A DNA stretch of 64,000 nt from Canna indica (lineage: Eukaryota; Streptophyta; Magnoliopsida; Zingiberales; Cannaceae): the NCBI GenBank assembly GCA_034359265.1, contig CP136894.1, forward strand, positions 27,062,501 through 27,126,500. The letters are read 5' to 3'. The notes under the pieces were generated by a model. That model was not told the origin of the DNA. It did no database searches and worked only from the letters and a program-made list of their open reading frames with translations. The position numbers and the translations under genes are program-made. Every line of letters begins with the position of its first letter. Position 1 is the stretch's first letter. Positions 1-11,750 of the stretch are shown one piece after another.

Positions 1-854
1 AAACCCTAAGGTGTTTAACCTAGCACACCTAGCAAGCTTACAATGAGAATCAAGTTTAATAACAAGTAAAACAATAACAAAAGGAGCTAAAAATTAAACC
101 ACACTAATGAGCTCCTTGCAAAACCTTCAATGTGTCCAACTTTTCAAGTCGTTGAGTTCGAATCGAAGCCGGAGTTGATGTGAGAAGAACGTTTGAGGAG
201 GATGAGCAATCGGTGAAGCAAGCACGTAGAAATCAAGCGTGGAAGGCACAAATATATCTTAGAAAGCTTTAATGATAGGTTAGAAGAGTTTAAGAGAGGT
301 TGGTGAGGGGTATTTATAACCACTCACTCGATAGCTCCACCCAAGAGGCGTTTTTCTGAACGTTGGGGATGCCTGATCGCTTGCCGATCGATCGTTGGTC
401 AATCGATCGATCGATCACCCAATTAAGCGAAGCGTTCTTCCACTTTTGTGTGTTTGTCGGTCGATCAGTCGGTCAACCGAATACCCTTCTGCCAATTTTT
501 GGCTTCATTTGGTCGAATGACCAGTCGATTGAACCTGGGTTGAGGCTATTTCTTCGAGTTTTCGTCTTGCACGCTTCTTCTCTGGGTTCCGTTAAAGAGT
601 TTGGATTTGGATATTATTACAATTAGGCTTTGGATATATTCCTAGAGTCATATTATATGAAATTTATTGCAACTCTAGATTTTCTACTCAATCGTCGTTG
701 AAGACATTTTTGCCAATTTTTGTTAATTCTCCAAGCAAAGTTCGCGCGCATATTGTAACCTCAACCTAAACTCAAAACTTCACAAATGCATTAGTTTCAT
801 GTTTGTTATCATCAAAATAGAGATTGAAGCCTAGGGGCAACCCTTGGGCCAGCA
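1..854 (+). repeat. LTR-A fragment, left end cut by window
   Basis: This is the 3' part of an LTR of the family called LTR-A here. It shares with the copies at 20235-21733 and 32980-34608 the order: priming-region text, a tract of GATCGATC/GGTCGA palindromes (about 360-540), then the conserved terminal stretch with TTTGTTATCATCAAAA (about 800) and an ending like GGCCAGCA near 854 (GGCCAACA in better copies). No protein is encoded; the small open frame through the palindrome tract is a by-product of its composition. The left border lies outside the window. Confidence 0.65.
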
Positions 855-929
855 CGTTGTGTTGATTAGAGTTGGCCAGCATAGGTATGTGCAGGCCGAT
901 AACAACTCAAGCCAGAAAAGGATAATCAT

Positions 930-2720
930 ACGATATGATTAGGCACGGGTATGTCCACTTGTTTTGGCATAAAAACTGATACCTTTGAATCATTTAAAGA
1001 GAATGAAGGTAAAGTTAAAGAAACATATTGGAAAAAGTATTATAGGCCTTCAATTGGATCGAGGCAAAGAATACTTGTCCACTAGGATTCTGAATTATCT
1101 CGAACACAATAAGATTATCTCTGTATGGACCCCTCCTGACACAATGGTGTGTCTGAAAGGAGGAATCGCACCTTATTGGATATGATATAATCCATACTTA
1201 GCTTCCAATCTCTTTTTAGGGAATAAGCTACTGTAGCGGCCATAATTTTATCCATCTCTGATACACCATATAAGATATGGAATGACAAGAAACCGTGTTT
1301 TAAACCTCTCATGATTTGGGGTTGCCTAGGTATGACAAACTTGACCAATTGCTAAATTTTGAGGGATATCCTAAAAGGAAGTTTTGGGTACCAAGTTCTC
1401 CCAACTGAACAAAAGGAGTTTTGTCACCACTTTCTAAGAAAAAAAGTTTGTCGAGTAAAGTGGGAGTGGAAGATATGTTGAACTTGGTGAAGTTCAGCAA
1501 CTACAAATAAAATTGCAACAACTAGTGGAAAGTTCACAGGTTAAACTAGTACATGTAATTATTACTTCCATCACTCTTCTAGGAGACTACGTAGACTGCT
1601 TGAGTGATGATATCCAGCCATAGGGTATGACCTAGATTCAGGCAATCCGTGATCTCTTAATGGTCATATGTGTTGACACTATCTGGTGGCATTATGCAAA
1701 TCCAAACTGGACTCAAACCAAGTACGGACTTTGGTTGACCGGCTCAAAAAGGATAACTCGTATAGGGTGCAGGTGGATCTTTAGGAAAGATCTGAGCAGC
1801 TGGCAAGGTGTGGACCTATAAGACCAGACTGGCTATGAATGAGACTAACCTAGACAATAGCTTGTCTGCAATAAGACATTCTCATCAATTCTAGTACTCA
1901 TGTCCATCAGGATATTGCTAGCCATCAGTACGTACTATGAATATGAGATCTGGCTAGTGGGTGTCTAGACTGCGTTCTTCCATTATGAAGAAGTCTATAT
2001 GACATAGCTAGAGGAGTTCGTATCCTCAGTTGGACCGAGTAAGGTATGCAAGCTGCTCAGGTCTATTTATGGACTATAGCTAGCATCGAAGAGTTGAAAT
2101 ATCTATTTTGATAGTCAAAAGGGTTTTGGTTTTATCAAAAATATGAATGAACCTTGTGTAGACAAGGTAGTGTAGCCATATTATATGACATACTTGTGGG
2201 AAAAGCATTATCATGCTCTTGTTATTTCCCATACTGATTCTCTATGGTACATATGGGAAAGGCCTCCTGTATGCTTGATAAATGTTGATACAATACTAAA
2301 AGAGTTTTAGCATCAAAGGCGGTAAAAGATGTTACTTGCCTAAGAGTCATTGCATCAGTCTTTCTAAGATGGTGTCTACTAAGACACCTGAGCAGAGACA
2401 AAAGATGAGTGAGATCTATTATGCTTCGATAGTGAGATCCATTATGTGATGCTTTGCACTTGGCTTGATATTGCTTATACCTTAGAGGTATTTAGCAGAT
2501 TTCGGGAAAAACTTTGGAGAATAATGTTGAAGAGAAAATGGAGAACTCTCTCAAGCACTTGAGAAGGATGAGAGACGGTTCTATACGAGAATGAAACCAT
2601 ATGATGGTATGAGGATACCTTTAATGGTGGTATGATAAGCAGGAAAGTGTTCCTAGCAGGATACTGTTACCGGTGAGGTGACTAAGGCTTTGTGCTTTGC
2701 TACTTACTCTACCGCTTAGG
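930..2720 (+). pseudogene. Decayed Copia pol: integrase, reverse transcriptase, RNase H
   Basis: Translation in shifting frames gives, in order, an integrase core piece (LQLDRGKEYLS, then WTPPDT, about 985-1150), a piece resembling the integrase C-terminal part (YEIW-like IRYGM and a GCLG/GYPK-like region, 1250-1400), reverse transcriptase (RWIFRKDL about 1770; YEIW and TAFF at 1940-1980; KVCKLLRSIYGL at 2045-2080; GFGFIKN at 2120), and an RNase H piece (TPEQRQKMSEI, about 2380). This is the domain order of Ty1/Copia pol (INT before RT). Stops and frameshifts occur throughout, so no product is possible. No LTR pair can be assigned, and the neighbouring LTR-A fragment may belong to a different element. 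The catalytic YVDD region is not recognisable. Confidence 0.75.
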
Positions 2721-2728
2721 AAAACTGT

Positions 2729-3985
2729 CACACCCCGACTGAGGGTAGTGTGATCGGCCAGGGCCCACATCCTGTCCTGTAGCCTACTGTCTACACTGAC
2801 ATCAAGAAACCAAAACACATCGACTGAAATAAAGTTAACATACTTTATAAAACAAAGTTTGCAAGTCACAAAGTATAAGTTTTTCAAAACAAGAAGAAAC
2901 ATCAACCTCAAATCCAAATGGTCAAATATCAAATTTTTGAAATTCTTTTCAATTACAACCGTCAATGCAGAACTAAAACCAACATAAGTAGGACTAGTCT
3001 AAGACTCATGGACGCCGCTACGAGATTTGGCACCGCCTCTGCCCTCCAGCTGCACCATGTCGACACCAAGCTACTGCTCATGCTCTGCAAAAATAGAAAT
3101 AAACTGAGTCCACTTGGGACTCAGTGAGTGGCTCAATTGAACTTCCACATAAGCCTCGGTCATGCATATATAATATTACAAGGCAATAAATGAATGCACA
3201 AGGAGGTAAAGTGTGTTTCTAATGCAACTACAGACCCTCAACGGATCCATCAGTACTTTCTGTACATGTGCACCTACCACTTGGCTTATCAAGCCTCTAG
3301 CATCCGGCCCTTGGGCCTGCTCATAGCAAAATATATCTCGGCTACAACCGTCACTACCATACCAGTAGTACCATCTTGGCCATCGGCTACATCATCTCAA
3401 GATGCAAGCAAACAATCCTGGGCCGTCGACTAGGATGGTCCACTACTCTTCGGACACCGTCTGGGGTAAGGATAGCTAGTTCCACCGAACTGGGGTCTGG
3501 CACCTAGCGAGCCCACTGGCTCAACTCTAGACCCAACTGGACAAGCTGAGCATTGGTCATTTCCGACCTCCTCGCTCCTCGGCGGACCATCTCAAGCACA
3601 TTACACAACCAATATCCTAGGGTTTCCATATATACACACTTCGGGCCTTTGCCCGTATCTAGCCATGTCCGGCTACTGGGTCACAATTCATGCCACCCCT
3701 TTTAGTATATGTGCACCTACAATCTCTAAGTTTCCAAAAATATGTAAGCAGTCATAGAAGTGTTATCGTCTCATATCTAAGTTTCCATAATTGTGCTAGG
3801 AGCATCTAGTGACACCTTACATGTTATCTAGCCTTATTACACTATCTTAGGTGAGAATTTACGTGAGTCAACCTTGGAATACTATCCAAGATCATTTAGG
3901 GCAGCATGTTTAATCAAGAGAAAATTGCTCATATATTACATCATTCATCATATATAATCATAATGCACATACCTAACAATTCCTA
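2729..3985. repeat. Unclassified interspersed repeat, possibly an LTR
   Basis: Starts near a TGTCACACCCCGAC motif, a type of sequence often seen at plant retrotransposon ends, and is rich in short imperfect repeats (for example ctcAACggATCC and GGCCCTTGGGCC). I see no protein motif on either strand and no second copy in the window. It abuts the truncated left edge of CACTA-1, so it may be what replaced that element's 5' end. The assignment as an LTR is a guess. Confidence 0.3.
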
Positions 3986-4560
3986 TACTATGGTGGACTC
4001 CGGCGTCGAAAATAGATTAATTGGTAGATTAATTGTTTAGGTTTTAGATTAATTGTTTAATTTTTAGATTAGTTAGGGTTTAATTAGTTCATTATTTGTT
4101 TAGATTAGTTAGGGTTTAGATTAATTTTTAGATTAATCTATTTAGATTAATGTTATGTTTTAGATTAACTTTATGTTTTAGATTAATGTATAGATTAATG
4201 TTATGTTAATTAGTTAAAATAAATGCTATGTTTTAGATTAATGTTTAGATTAATATTAATTAGTTAAAATGTTAATTAGTTCAGAGTCATCCTTAGTGGA
4301 CTCGCGCCGGAATCGTCCACTTTGGACTCGTGCCGGAATCGTCCACTTCGAACTCGAACTGACTCGAAATATTTAGAAAATAATCATCCCTCCAACAAGT
4401 TGATATGTTTCACGTACGCATCAACGAGTTGGATATGATTTAGTAAAATCTTAGATCCCTTCGGGGGTTGTAAGTTCATGTAAAAGAAGTAGATGATCTT
4501 TTATACGACGTACAACCCTTGAATTGTCCCTGATTGGATAATTTGAGAATATAGTTATTT

Positions 4561-4730
4561 GTATTGCACTTAGTTTTTTCTTTTAACCGTTAACTCATTC
4601 TAAATTTCGGCAGTATCTCTCTTGTTCTTCGATACGTGCCCAGATGATATGCGTATTCGGAGAACTGTAAAGAGATATTGCCAAAATTTGGAATGAAGTT
4701 AGCGGTTAAAAGAAATACTTAGTGCAATAT
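4561..4730. repeat. Long inverted repeat (hairpin) in the CACTA-1 leader
   Basis: Left arm 4561-4620 (begins GTATTGCACTTAG, ends near GCAGTATCTCTC) pairs with right arm 4670-4730 (GAGATATTGCC to CTTAGTGCAATAT) with a loop of about 50-60 bases. The same hairpin is at 41285-41478 in CACTA-2 with its own arm sequence. It lies between the promoter-proximal GGACTCGCGCCGGAATCG repeats and the transposase start. It could be an old foldback insertion or a functional leader structure. Confidence 0.75.
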
Positions 4731-4812
4731 GAATAACATGAATCCCGAATGGAATAGGACCATCTCACCCTAAAGGCATTAACTGAAGAAATTGTCATTG
4801 ATTGACATAATC

Positions 4813-7800
4813 ATGTCGGACGATCAAAGTTGGATGTACCGACATCTTGATCGTGGAGCTTTAACGAATGAGTTTTGATTAGGCGTAACTTACTTCCTAA
4901 ATTTTGCCTATTCGAATCGGAAATTCGTTAGCGCCGGTGATAAAATCCGATGTCCGTGCCGCATTTGCTTGAATGGACGATTTTTGGATCGGGAAACTGT
5001 CACTCTGCATCTATATGGCAAAGGATTTGCACCAAGATATTTTATATGGACTTGTCACGGGGAGTCACGTGAAGTCGGGACGTCGAGCAATCCTATCATT
5101 CAAACACATGGTGAATCTTCCTCTGTTGGTGTTTCTTCATCCAGTCCATCTAATCCCTATAGAACTATGATACTTGATAGTCTTGGGGGTTAATTCCACC
5201 TGAATGATAATGTCGATCGGCCAGTTACTGAGATGTCAGTGCCACCAGATACTACAGGTGTTGATATCATAGAAGTACAAACTGCGATTGAGATTGAATT
5301 GCTAAATAAAGAAACTGCAGAATGTTACGAGATGTTGAAAGCTGCCAATGAACCTTTGTATGAGAATTGTCCAAACTACACTAGGTTTTCGACAATGACG
5401 TAGCTCCTAAACATCAAGGCTGATTATAATATCAGCGGAGTTGTGTTTGATCGGATTGCAGGATTGATTAATGGAATGCTGCCTACTAATAACAAGTTTG
5501 AGCCAACTTTTTATAAGACTAAAAAGTTGATGAGAAAATTAAGGCCTGAGTACGAAAAAATACACACATGCCAAAATAACTGCATTTTATATTATAAAGA
5601 AAATGTGTAATTGGATAAATGCCCTGTATGTCAACATCTTCGTTACAAGGAGAAGAAATCAGTCTAACAGAAAAATATTCTATTTAAGGTGCTTCGGTAT
5701 TTCCCACTAACACCGAGGCTTCAAAGATTATTCATGTCGGAAAAGACGGCCCCCTACATGAGTTGGCATGCAAGAAGTCGTGATGACACAGTAATGACTC
5801 ATCCATCTAACAGTGAAGCATGAAAACATTTGGATACATGTTATCCTTCATTTGCTAGGGATACTAAAAATATCAGATTGGGATTGAGCACGGATGGTTT
5901 TAATCCATTTGGTCATTCTGCAACTCGTTATTCAGTTTGTCCAGTGCTGACAGTTTATAATTTGCCACCGTCAATGTGTATGAAAGATGAATTTATTTAT
6001 ATTTTGATGATTATTCCGGGTCCTAAGGGTCCGCGAAAAGAAATTGACGTGTTTCTCAGACCCTTGATAAATGAATTGAAAATATTGTGGACTGGGGGAG
6101 TTGTCACTTATAATTGTCATCGGAAGCAAAACTTCAATTTAAAGGCCGCGGTCTTGTGGATAATCAATGATTTCCCGGCGTATGGCATGTTGTTTGGTTG
6201 AAGCACTCACGGCCGACTCTCTTGTCAATATTGTATGGAACACTCTAAATCATTCAGTCTTCAGAACAAACGGAAAATCTAATTCTTTGATTGTCATCGT
6301 CGATTCCTACCAGCTAACCATCAGTATCGAATGAATCGTAATAAATTTACTAATGGCAGAGTCGAAAGAGATGAGCCATCACCGATGTTGTCTGGTGAAC
6401 AAATGTTAGCACGTGTTTCATTACTTCCAGAGATAGTGTTTGGTCGGAATGAAAGAGTGTCGGGCTTTGGTCAAACACATAACTGGGTGAAAAAAAGTAT
6501 CTTTTGGGAATTGTCATATTAGAGTTCATTACTGATTCGGCATAATTTGGATGTCATGCACATTGAAAAAAATGTGTTTGATAATATTTTCAACACTTTG
6601 ATGGATGTTTCCGGAAAAACTAAAGATAATGTCAAGGCCCGACATGATATAAATATACTTTGTAAGAGACCGGAGTCGGAGTTACAAGAGGTCAATGGAC
6701 AATATCTGAAGCCGAATGCCCCGTATGTGTTAAATAAATAACAGATCAAAGATGTTTGTCAATGGATAAAAGAACTCAGATTACCCAATGGATATGCCTC
6801 AAACTTATCTCGATGTGTGAACGTCGACGATTGCAAAATATCAGGGATGAAGAGCCATGATTGCCATGTATTCATGTAGAGATTTCTTTCAATCGCATTT
6901 CGAGATCTTCTACCTGATAATATTTGGGACCGTTGACTGAATTAAGTATGTTTTTTAGAAATATTTGTGCAAATGTCCTTCGAGTCGAAGATATGTCAGC
7001 ACTTGAAATTAATATTGTTGAAATTATATGCAAGCTAAAGCAATTTTTCCCTCCTGCCTTCTTTGACTCGATGGAGCATCTACCAATACACTTGGCATAT
7101 GAGGCACAAGTTGGTGGCCCCGTTCAATATCGGTGGATGTACTTATTTGAAAGATACATGAATCGTCTGATGAAAAAAGTAAAGAACACCTCAGTTGTTG
7201 AATGATCAATATCTGAATCGTTTATCATCCAAGAAATTTCAACATTCTGCTCATTTTACTTTGAATCGATAGTGCATACAAGATTTGATCATCTTCCACA
7301 TAACGACGATGGGGGAGTTCGACATTCAGATCGACGTTTAAATATATTCTATCACTCTGGTCATACTTTTGGTTCTCGTCCATCTCGACACTTAAGCGAC
7401 GAAGAGTATCATTTGGCACAATTGTATGTATTACTCAATTGCCCAGAGATTGAACAATTCATTGAAATATTTGACATTGAGATGGCGCAAAAATACTCTA
7501 TTCACAACGATGAAGAATTGGAGAGATTATGAAATCGTGATTTCCCTACTTGGATTCGGGCTTACAGTAAAGATCACAGAGCTGAAATAGATGAAAGAAT
7601 ATTTGAGTTTGTTAGTGGACCGTCGCGAGTAGTGTCGTGTTATAGCGGATATTTTGTTAATGGGTATAAATTTCACACGGTTAAATATGCATTTACAAAG
7701 AAGACGATGAATGTCGGGGTCTGCGTGAAAGGGACAATGTATGTTGAATGTGATATGGATTTTTATGGACTGGTGGAAGAAGTGATAAAATTGCACTACT

Positions 7801-8123
7801 TCGGCTTGAAATTAATTATCCTATTTAGATGTCATTGGTTCGGTACAACAGAAAGGAGCATGAAAGTTCATCCAAAATATAAACTTGTTGAGGTTAATTA
7901 CAAATCAAAATTGGCAGTAAATGATCAGAGTAGCAGGATAAGGACACTGGAGGAGGCAGTCGCGCATCAGAGTGAGATGATGGAGCGTCAGAGTCAGATG
8001 ATAACAGAGATCCATGCTATGCTACGAAACATCTTAGGTCATACCGGAGCAGGCATCCCTTCGGCATCATCAGATCCATCGTCCTCGAGTCAGTTCATGC
8101 CGGTGTACACCCAAGCACACTAG
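4813..8123 (+). pseudogene. CACTA-1 transposase (TNPD/tnp2 type) fused to the end of the second gene
   Basis: From the likely ATG at 4813 (MSDDQSWMYRHLDRG) the reading shows the transposase-associated domain (to about 5110), the tnp2 N-terminal part (5290-5850), the catalytic-core region with STDGFNPFG at about 5895-5925, where the first acidic residue of the tnp2 family sits, then IINDFPAYG (6160), HNLDVMHIEKNVFDNI (6540), DUF4218 (about 6925-7530) and DUF4216 (about 7630-7915). The tail after 7923 (IRTLEEAVAHQSEMMERQS) belongs to the second CACTA gene, joined by deletion. In-frame stops at 4876, 5191, 5401, 5608, 5665 and 5821, plus later ones, kill the product. This copy keeps the catalytic core that CACTA-2 lacks. 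Confidence 0.85.
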
Positions 8124-8454
8124 ACCCCGCCATATTATGATCCAGACCTTCCTCCACCGTCGTTTTGAGATTTATTATTTTGCTTAGATATTGACTTTAT
8201 TACTTGGATACTATACTTGATTGACATGTTTTGTTTGCATATTGATACGATAGTTTTGAATTTGAATAGTTTTTATATGATTATGGATAATTATAAATAT
8301 AAGTATAACTGTTTTGATATATATCTGGGTGTATTTGTGATGTGTATGTGAATGGATGTGTGTATGGGTGTGTGAGTTATGTATCAGGTTAAATGTATCA
8401 ATGTATTAATGGAAATTAGAAATTTTAAAATTTTCCAATTACAGGCTAATATCA

Positions 8455-8831
8455 TCAGCAACGGCTTTCCCACGGCTGTCCATGGGAAAGCCGTTACTGA
8501 AAGTGTATCGTATTTTCTGGGTTGCAACCTCAAAGTCATTGCTGATGACCTACAACAACAGCTTAGCAACGGGCTTTCACTAACGACCTTGCCACGGCTG
8601 CAGGGCCGTTGCTGATGTACATATCTACAACGGCCCCGCAGCCGTGGCAGAACCATTGCTAATAATATTATTAGCAACGATCGCAACGGCCGTTGTTAAT
8701 TCGTTGTTAAGTTATCAGCAACGCGATTTTCTTCCACGGCTACGTTGCAACAGGGCGGGCCGTTGCAAGTCGTTGCTCATGTCTTTCAGCAACGGATGGA
8801 GCCGTTGCTGATGCTTATTATTCCAGTAGTG
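8455..8831. repeat. CACTA-1 3' subterminal repeats and terminus
   Basis: A cluster of AGCAACGGC and GCCGTTGCT heptamer/nonamer repeats in both orientations, including a hairpin at about 8456-8504 (GCAACGGCTTTCCCA against TGGGAAAGCCGTTAC). It ends with TTCCAGTAGTG. In the En/Spm family such subterminal repeats are binding sites for the element's own TNPA-type protein; the same role here is inferred by position. Confidence 0.75.
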
Positions 8832-8834
8832 GAA

Positions 8835-9758
8835 AATGATCATCACGTAGAAAAATCAACAAAATCGGGTTATCTTTAGGGTGTCAATCGATGGTTGATC
8901 AACCGACCATCAACCGTCAGCTGACCGGCGAAGGCTCAAAATGGGCAAAGCTTTGCGATCGATGGTCGATCGCTCGCCCGATCGACCGGCCATCAGCCGG
9001 TGGGCGGCGCCAACTAGTAAAAATTTACCCATTGGGTTGGCTATTTTGTGTCCCCTCCTCTTGGCTTATAAATACAAGAATACTTGCCTCCTAAGTTTTC
9101 TTCACCTTTATTGAGTCCATCCTTAGAGATTTTGAGCCTAAAGGAGTTGATCTGAAGTCCTAATCCTCATTTTCATACTCTCAATCTCTCCTCACTTCAT
9201 CAAGCTTGCTTTCACCGAGAAATTCATATTCGAAGCCTTGAAGTGCAAGGAGGAGATGTGTTGGAGCTTCATCAAGTTTGTTTTTATATTTAAGCTTCAT
9301 TAATTGTGTTTTACGTATTGTTTTCTTGCTACTTGTATGGTTGTATGTGTAGGTGTAGTACGTGTACACATATGGTTCCTTTGTAATTGAGTATTTTTGC
9401 TAGAGAATAGGTGTTGAGACCCGCCTCTAGGATTGAGGGATAAGTCCTCATTGTATTCTTAGAAAAACATTCAAGTTATAAAGAGTAGTGGTTAGAAATC
9501 CTTGGTGATGAGACATGGTAGTGAAGTAGGTAGGATTGGCTGAATCACTAAATATCATTTTATTTGCATTACCTTATTGCTTCCTTGATTGATCCTTACT
9601 TGTGCCAAATTTAATTGTAATTGCATCTAGTCGCACTTAGGATCAAGAAACTTGAATTGGCTAGTTAAGTTGATTAAAATCGAAAAAGAAAGGAATTGAA
9701 CTTAAAAATAACCTACACAATATTCAACTCCCCTTCTAGTGTGGACATTCCTGCAACA
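8835..9758 (-). repeat. LTR-A copy, minus orientation, truncated
   Basis: Reverse-oriented LTR-A. The palindrome tract (GATCGATGGTCGATCG and relatives) lies at 8890-9010. The outer end at 9720-9758 (ccccttctagtgtggacatt then TGCAACA) mirrors the CACTAGAGGGGGG start of the copy at 20235. The other end, expected to read TGTTGGC, is missing next to CACTA-1. No target duplication. Confidence 0.65.
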
Positions 9759-9812
9759 GGGCGCTGCTGGGTTTAATCCAACTGGGCCCAATAGTTCTAG
9801 TCTAGTCCAAAG
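9759..9812 (-). repeat. Scrap of Tat-type LTR end
   Basis: About 54 bases (GCTGGGTTTAATCC, GGGCCCAATAGTTCTAGTC) match the terminal part of the Tat LTRs ending at 14230 and 44867. It is sandwiched between two LTR-A copies in opposite orientation, so it is probably what remains of an element into which they inserted. Confidence 0.6.
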
Positions 9813-9815
9813 ATA

Positions 9816-11055
9816 AACACTCGATTATAAAGTAAACAAGGTGTATCACCTACACCTTCAAACCAAAGCTACAACTCAATGAAAACAAGTTTAAAATATA
9901 AGTAAATGGTGCTATAAATATAACAATACAAGTACTTAACTCCAACAACGAATCCTAGCTACCTCTTGATGCCTTTGATGATGAAACAATGAAGACAATG
10001 CTCAATCAAGGATTTTGGTTTCAAGCTAGGGTTTAGATAAAATGGCTCAAAAAAAATCTTTGAAATAATCTTAGAATGGCTCAATGGAGTGTTAGAGGGC
10101 TGAGGAATGCTCTCTTCAGAGCTTATATAGAGATCACAAGGGTATGGGGCTCAAAAGAGCCATTCAACATATCTAAATAGATATGTTGGACAATTCGATT
10201 GACCGTCGGGCGACCCTCGGTTGACCGTCGGGCGATCGTTGGTTGATCGAGGTTCGGCCGTTGGTCGGCCGAATAGGTTCTAGAAATTTTTTAGAACACT
10301 TCTGGTCGATCCTCGGGCGATCGTCGGTCGAATGAGGATCGGTCGAGATTCAACCGATACTTGCAATTTTAGTAGGTTGCTAATTTTTCTAGTTTGTTGA
10401 TTCTTCACTAGTCTTATTTAACATTTCTTAACTTCAAGTTATTAACTTTAAAACATAAAAGTTAAACAAGGATTACCCCCCATTTGGATTCAATAAAAAT
10501 ATCTAAAAAATCAAAATCCTCAAGAATCGAAATCTAAATTTCAGGGTCTAGTGTTAATTTGCGAAAATATAAAAGTTTAAAGTCTCCCGGGTCAAATATG
10601 GATAGGTTAAAGGTTTTTAAAAATTTCTTAAAAATAAGTCGTTAACTTGTTTCTACCTAAGAAATAATTACTGGAACTTTTGGTGCCAAGAAAATATCTA
10701 AGTTATATAGCCCTCCAAGGAGCTCCCTATGCTTACAGAATTTTTGAGCCATTTTTTTATTTTCTAGGTTTTCATATTTTAGGGTTCAGGTTTCGGTTTT
10801 TGAGTTTCTTTGCATCATAATGAGGATTTACAATACATTCTAGACACCCTAAATTTAAATTCTATCTTCACAATGAAATCCAAGCGTTAATGATCGTCCT
10901 TGCCGATATCTCTAATTTCTCTGATTTTCCCAATCGGGGACGTCGTGCGCTAACCGACTTGGAACCTGAAAATATTTCTCCCTGAAAACATTAGTTCTAT
11001 ATTTGTTATCATCAAAACTGAGGTTAAGACCTAGGTTAAAAATCTAAGGCCAACA
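9816..11055 (+). repeat. LTR-A copy, plus orientation, 5' truncated
   Basis: Parallels 33460-34608 base for base in order: ACTTAACTCCAACAACGAATCCTAGCT (interrupted match), the GATCG/GGTCG palindrome tract at 10195-10350, the CCCCCCATTTGGATTC stretch near 10475-10495, and the terminal GTTATCATCAAAACTGAGG to AAGGCCAACA at 11055. The first ~450 bases of the LTR are missing. It forms a tail-to-tail inverted pair with 8835-9758. Confidence 0.7.
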
Positions 11056-11069
11056 AACTTATCAATCTC

Positions 11070-11750
11070 AAATTTTGCTGTCATGGTTCTGACACCAATT
11101 TGTTCTTCTGCAGCGGATAGGGACCAACAACCTCGCTCTGATACCACTATTAGGTAGCAGAGTTATGGAATAGTATAAAACAACTAAAATTTAGATTTGA
11201 GAAAGGGGGAACTGACAGAAATATTTTGGGCAAAATTGAAGATTTTGTTTTACTAAGTGGAAAAATTATAACCTCTCAAATATAAGGAGAGAACAACAAC
11301 ACTCTCTCTTACATAAGGAGAACATAAACACACTAGAAGATATACACAAGACAGACCTAATATTTTTCTCTATCTGAAAAACTCACTCAAATGTTCCTAA
11401 TTATATCTCTCGAATTCTATTTAGTGCCTACCATAAGAATGGCATCACCACCGGTTTCTAATGAAGCAAAAGATGAAGATAAATTCAACTTGAATTTTTC
11501 TTTATGTAAGGTGACGAGAACTTAGAGGAAGATAAATTTAACTTGAACTTTTATTCATGTAATGTGGCGTGAATTTAGATGAAAATAAATTCAACTTGAA
11601 TTTTTCTTCATGCAATGTGGCATGAATGAGAGGGAGATAAATTTAATTTGAATTTTTTCATCTATTCATTAAAATTGACTTTATTTCATTCACGGTGCAC
11701 TCGAAGAAAACAAGTTTTGAACAACGAAGATAAATTAATTGTCACAATTA
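11070..11750 (-). repeat. Copia-type LTR fragment with primer-binding site
   Basis: 11135-11146 is the complement of TGGTATCAGAGC, the primer-binding sequence matching initiator tRNA-Met that many plant Copia elements use. The element therefore runs on the minus strand, with its 5' LTR to the right (about 11149 onward, with CTCTCTCTTACATAAGGAGA text). No clear TG...CA border or target duplication, so the right limit is approximate. Confidence 0.55.

Larger units (their letters stand above)
3990..8831 (+). mobile_element. CACTA-1, truncated En/Spm-type DNA transposon
   Basis: The right end is TTCCAGTAGTG (8821-8831), the reverse of the CACTA-type terminus, preceded by subterminal AGCAACGGC/GCCGTTGCT repeats. 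The body holds tnp2 transposase, DUF4218 and DUF4216 remnants in order. The left terminus is missing: homology to CACTA-2 starts abruptly near 3992 with the GGTGGACTCCGGCG stretch, so the 5' terminal inverted repeat and subterminal repeats are lost. About 2 kb present in CACTA-2 is also deleted internally at 7920-7923. No target duplication can be scored because one end is gone. Confidence 0.85.

Noticed and set aside
6924..7205. Separate small gene of 93 codons
   Set aside because: It is the DUF4218 section of the CACTA-1 transposase, isolated only by decay stops.
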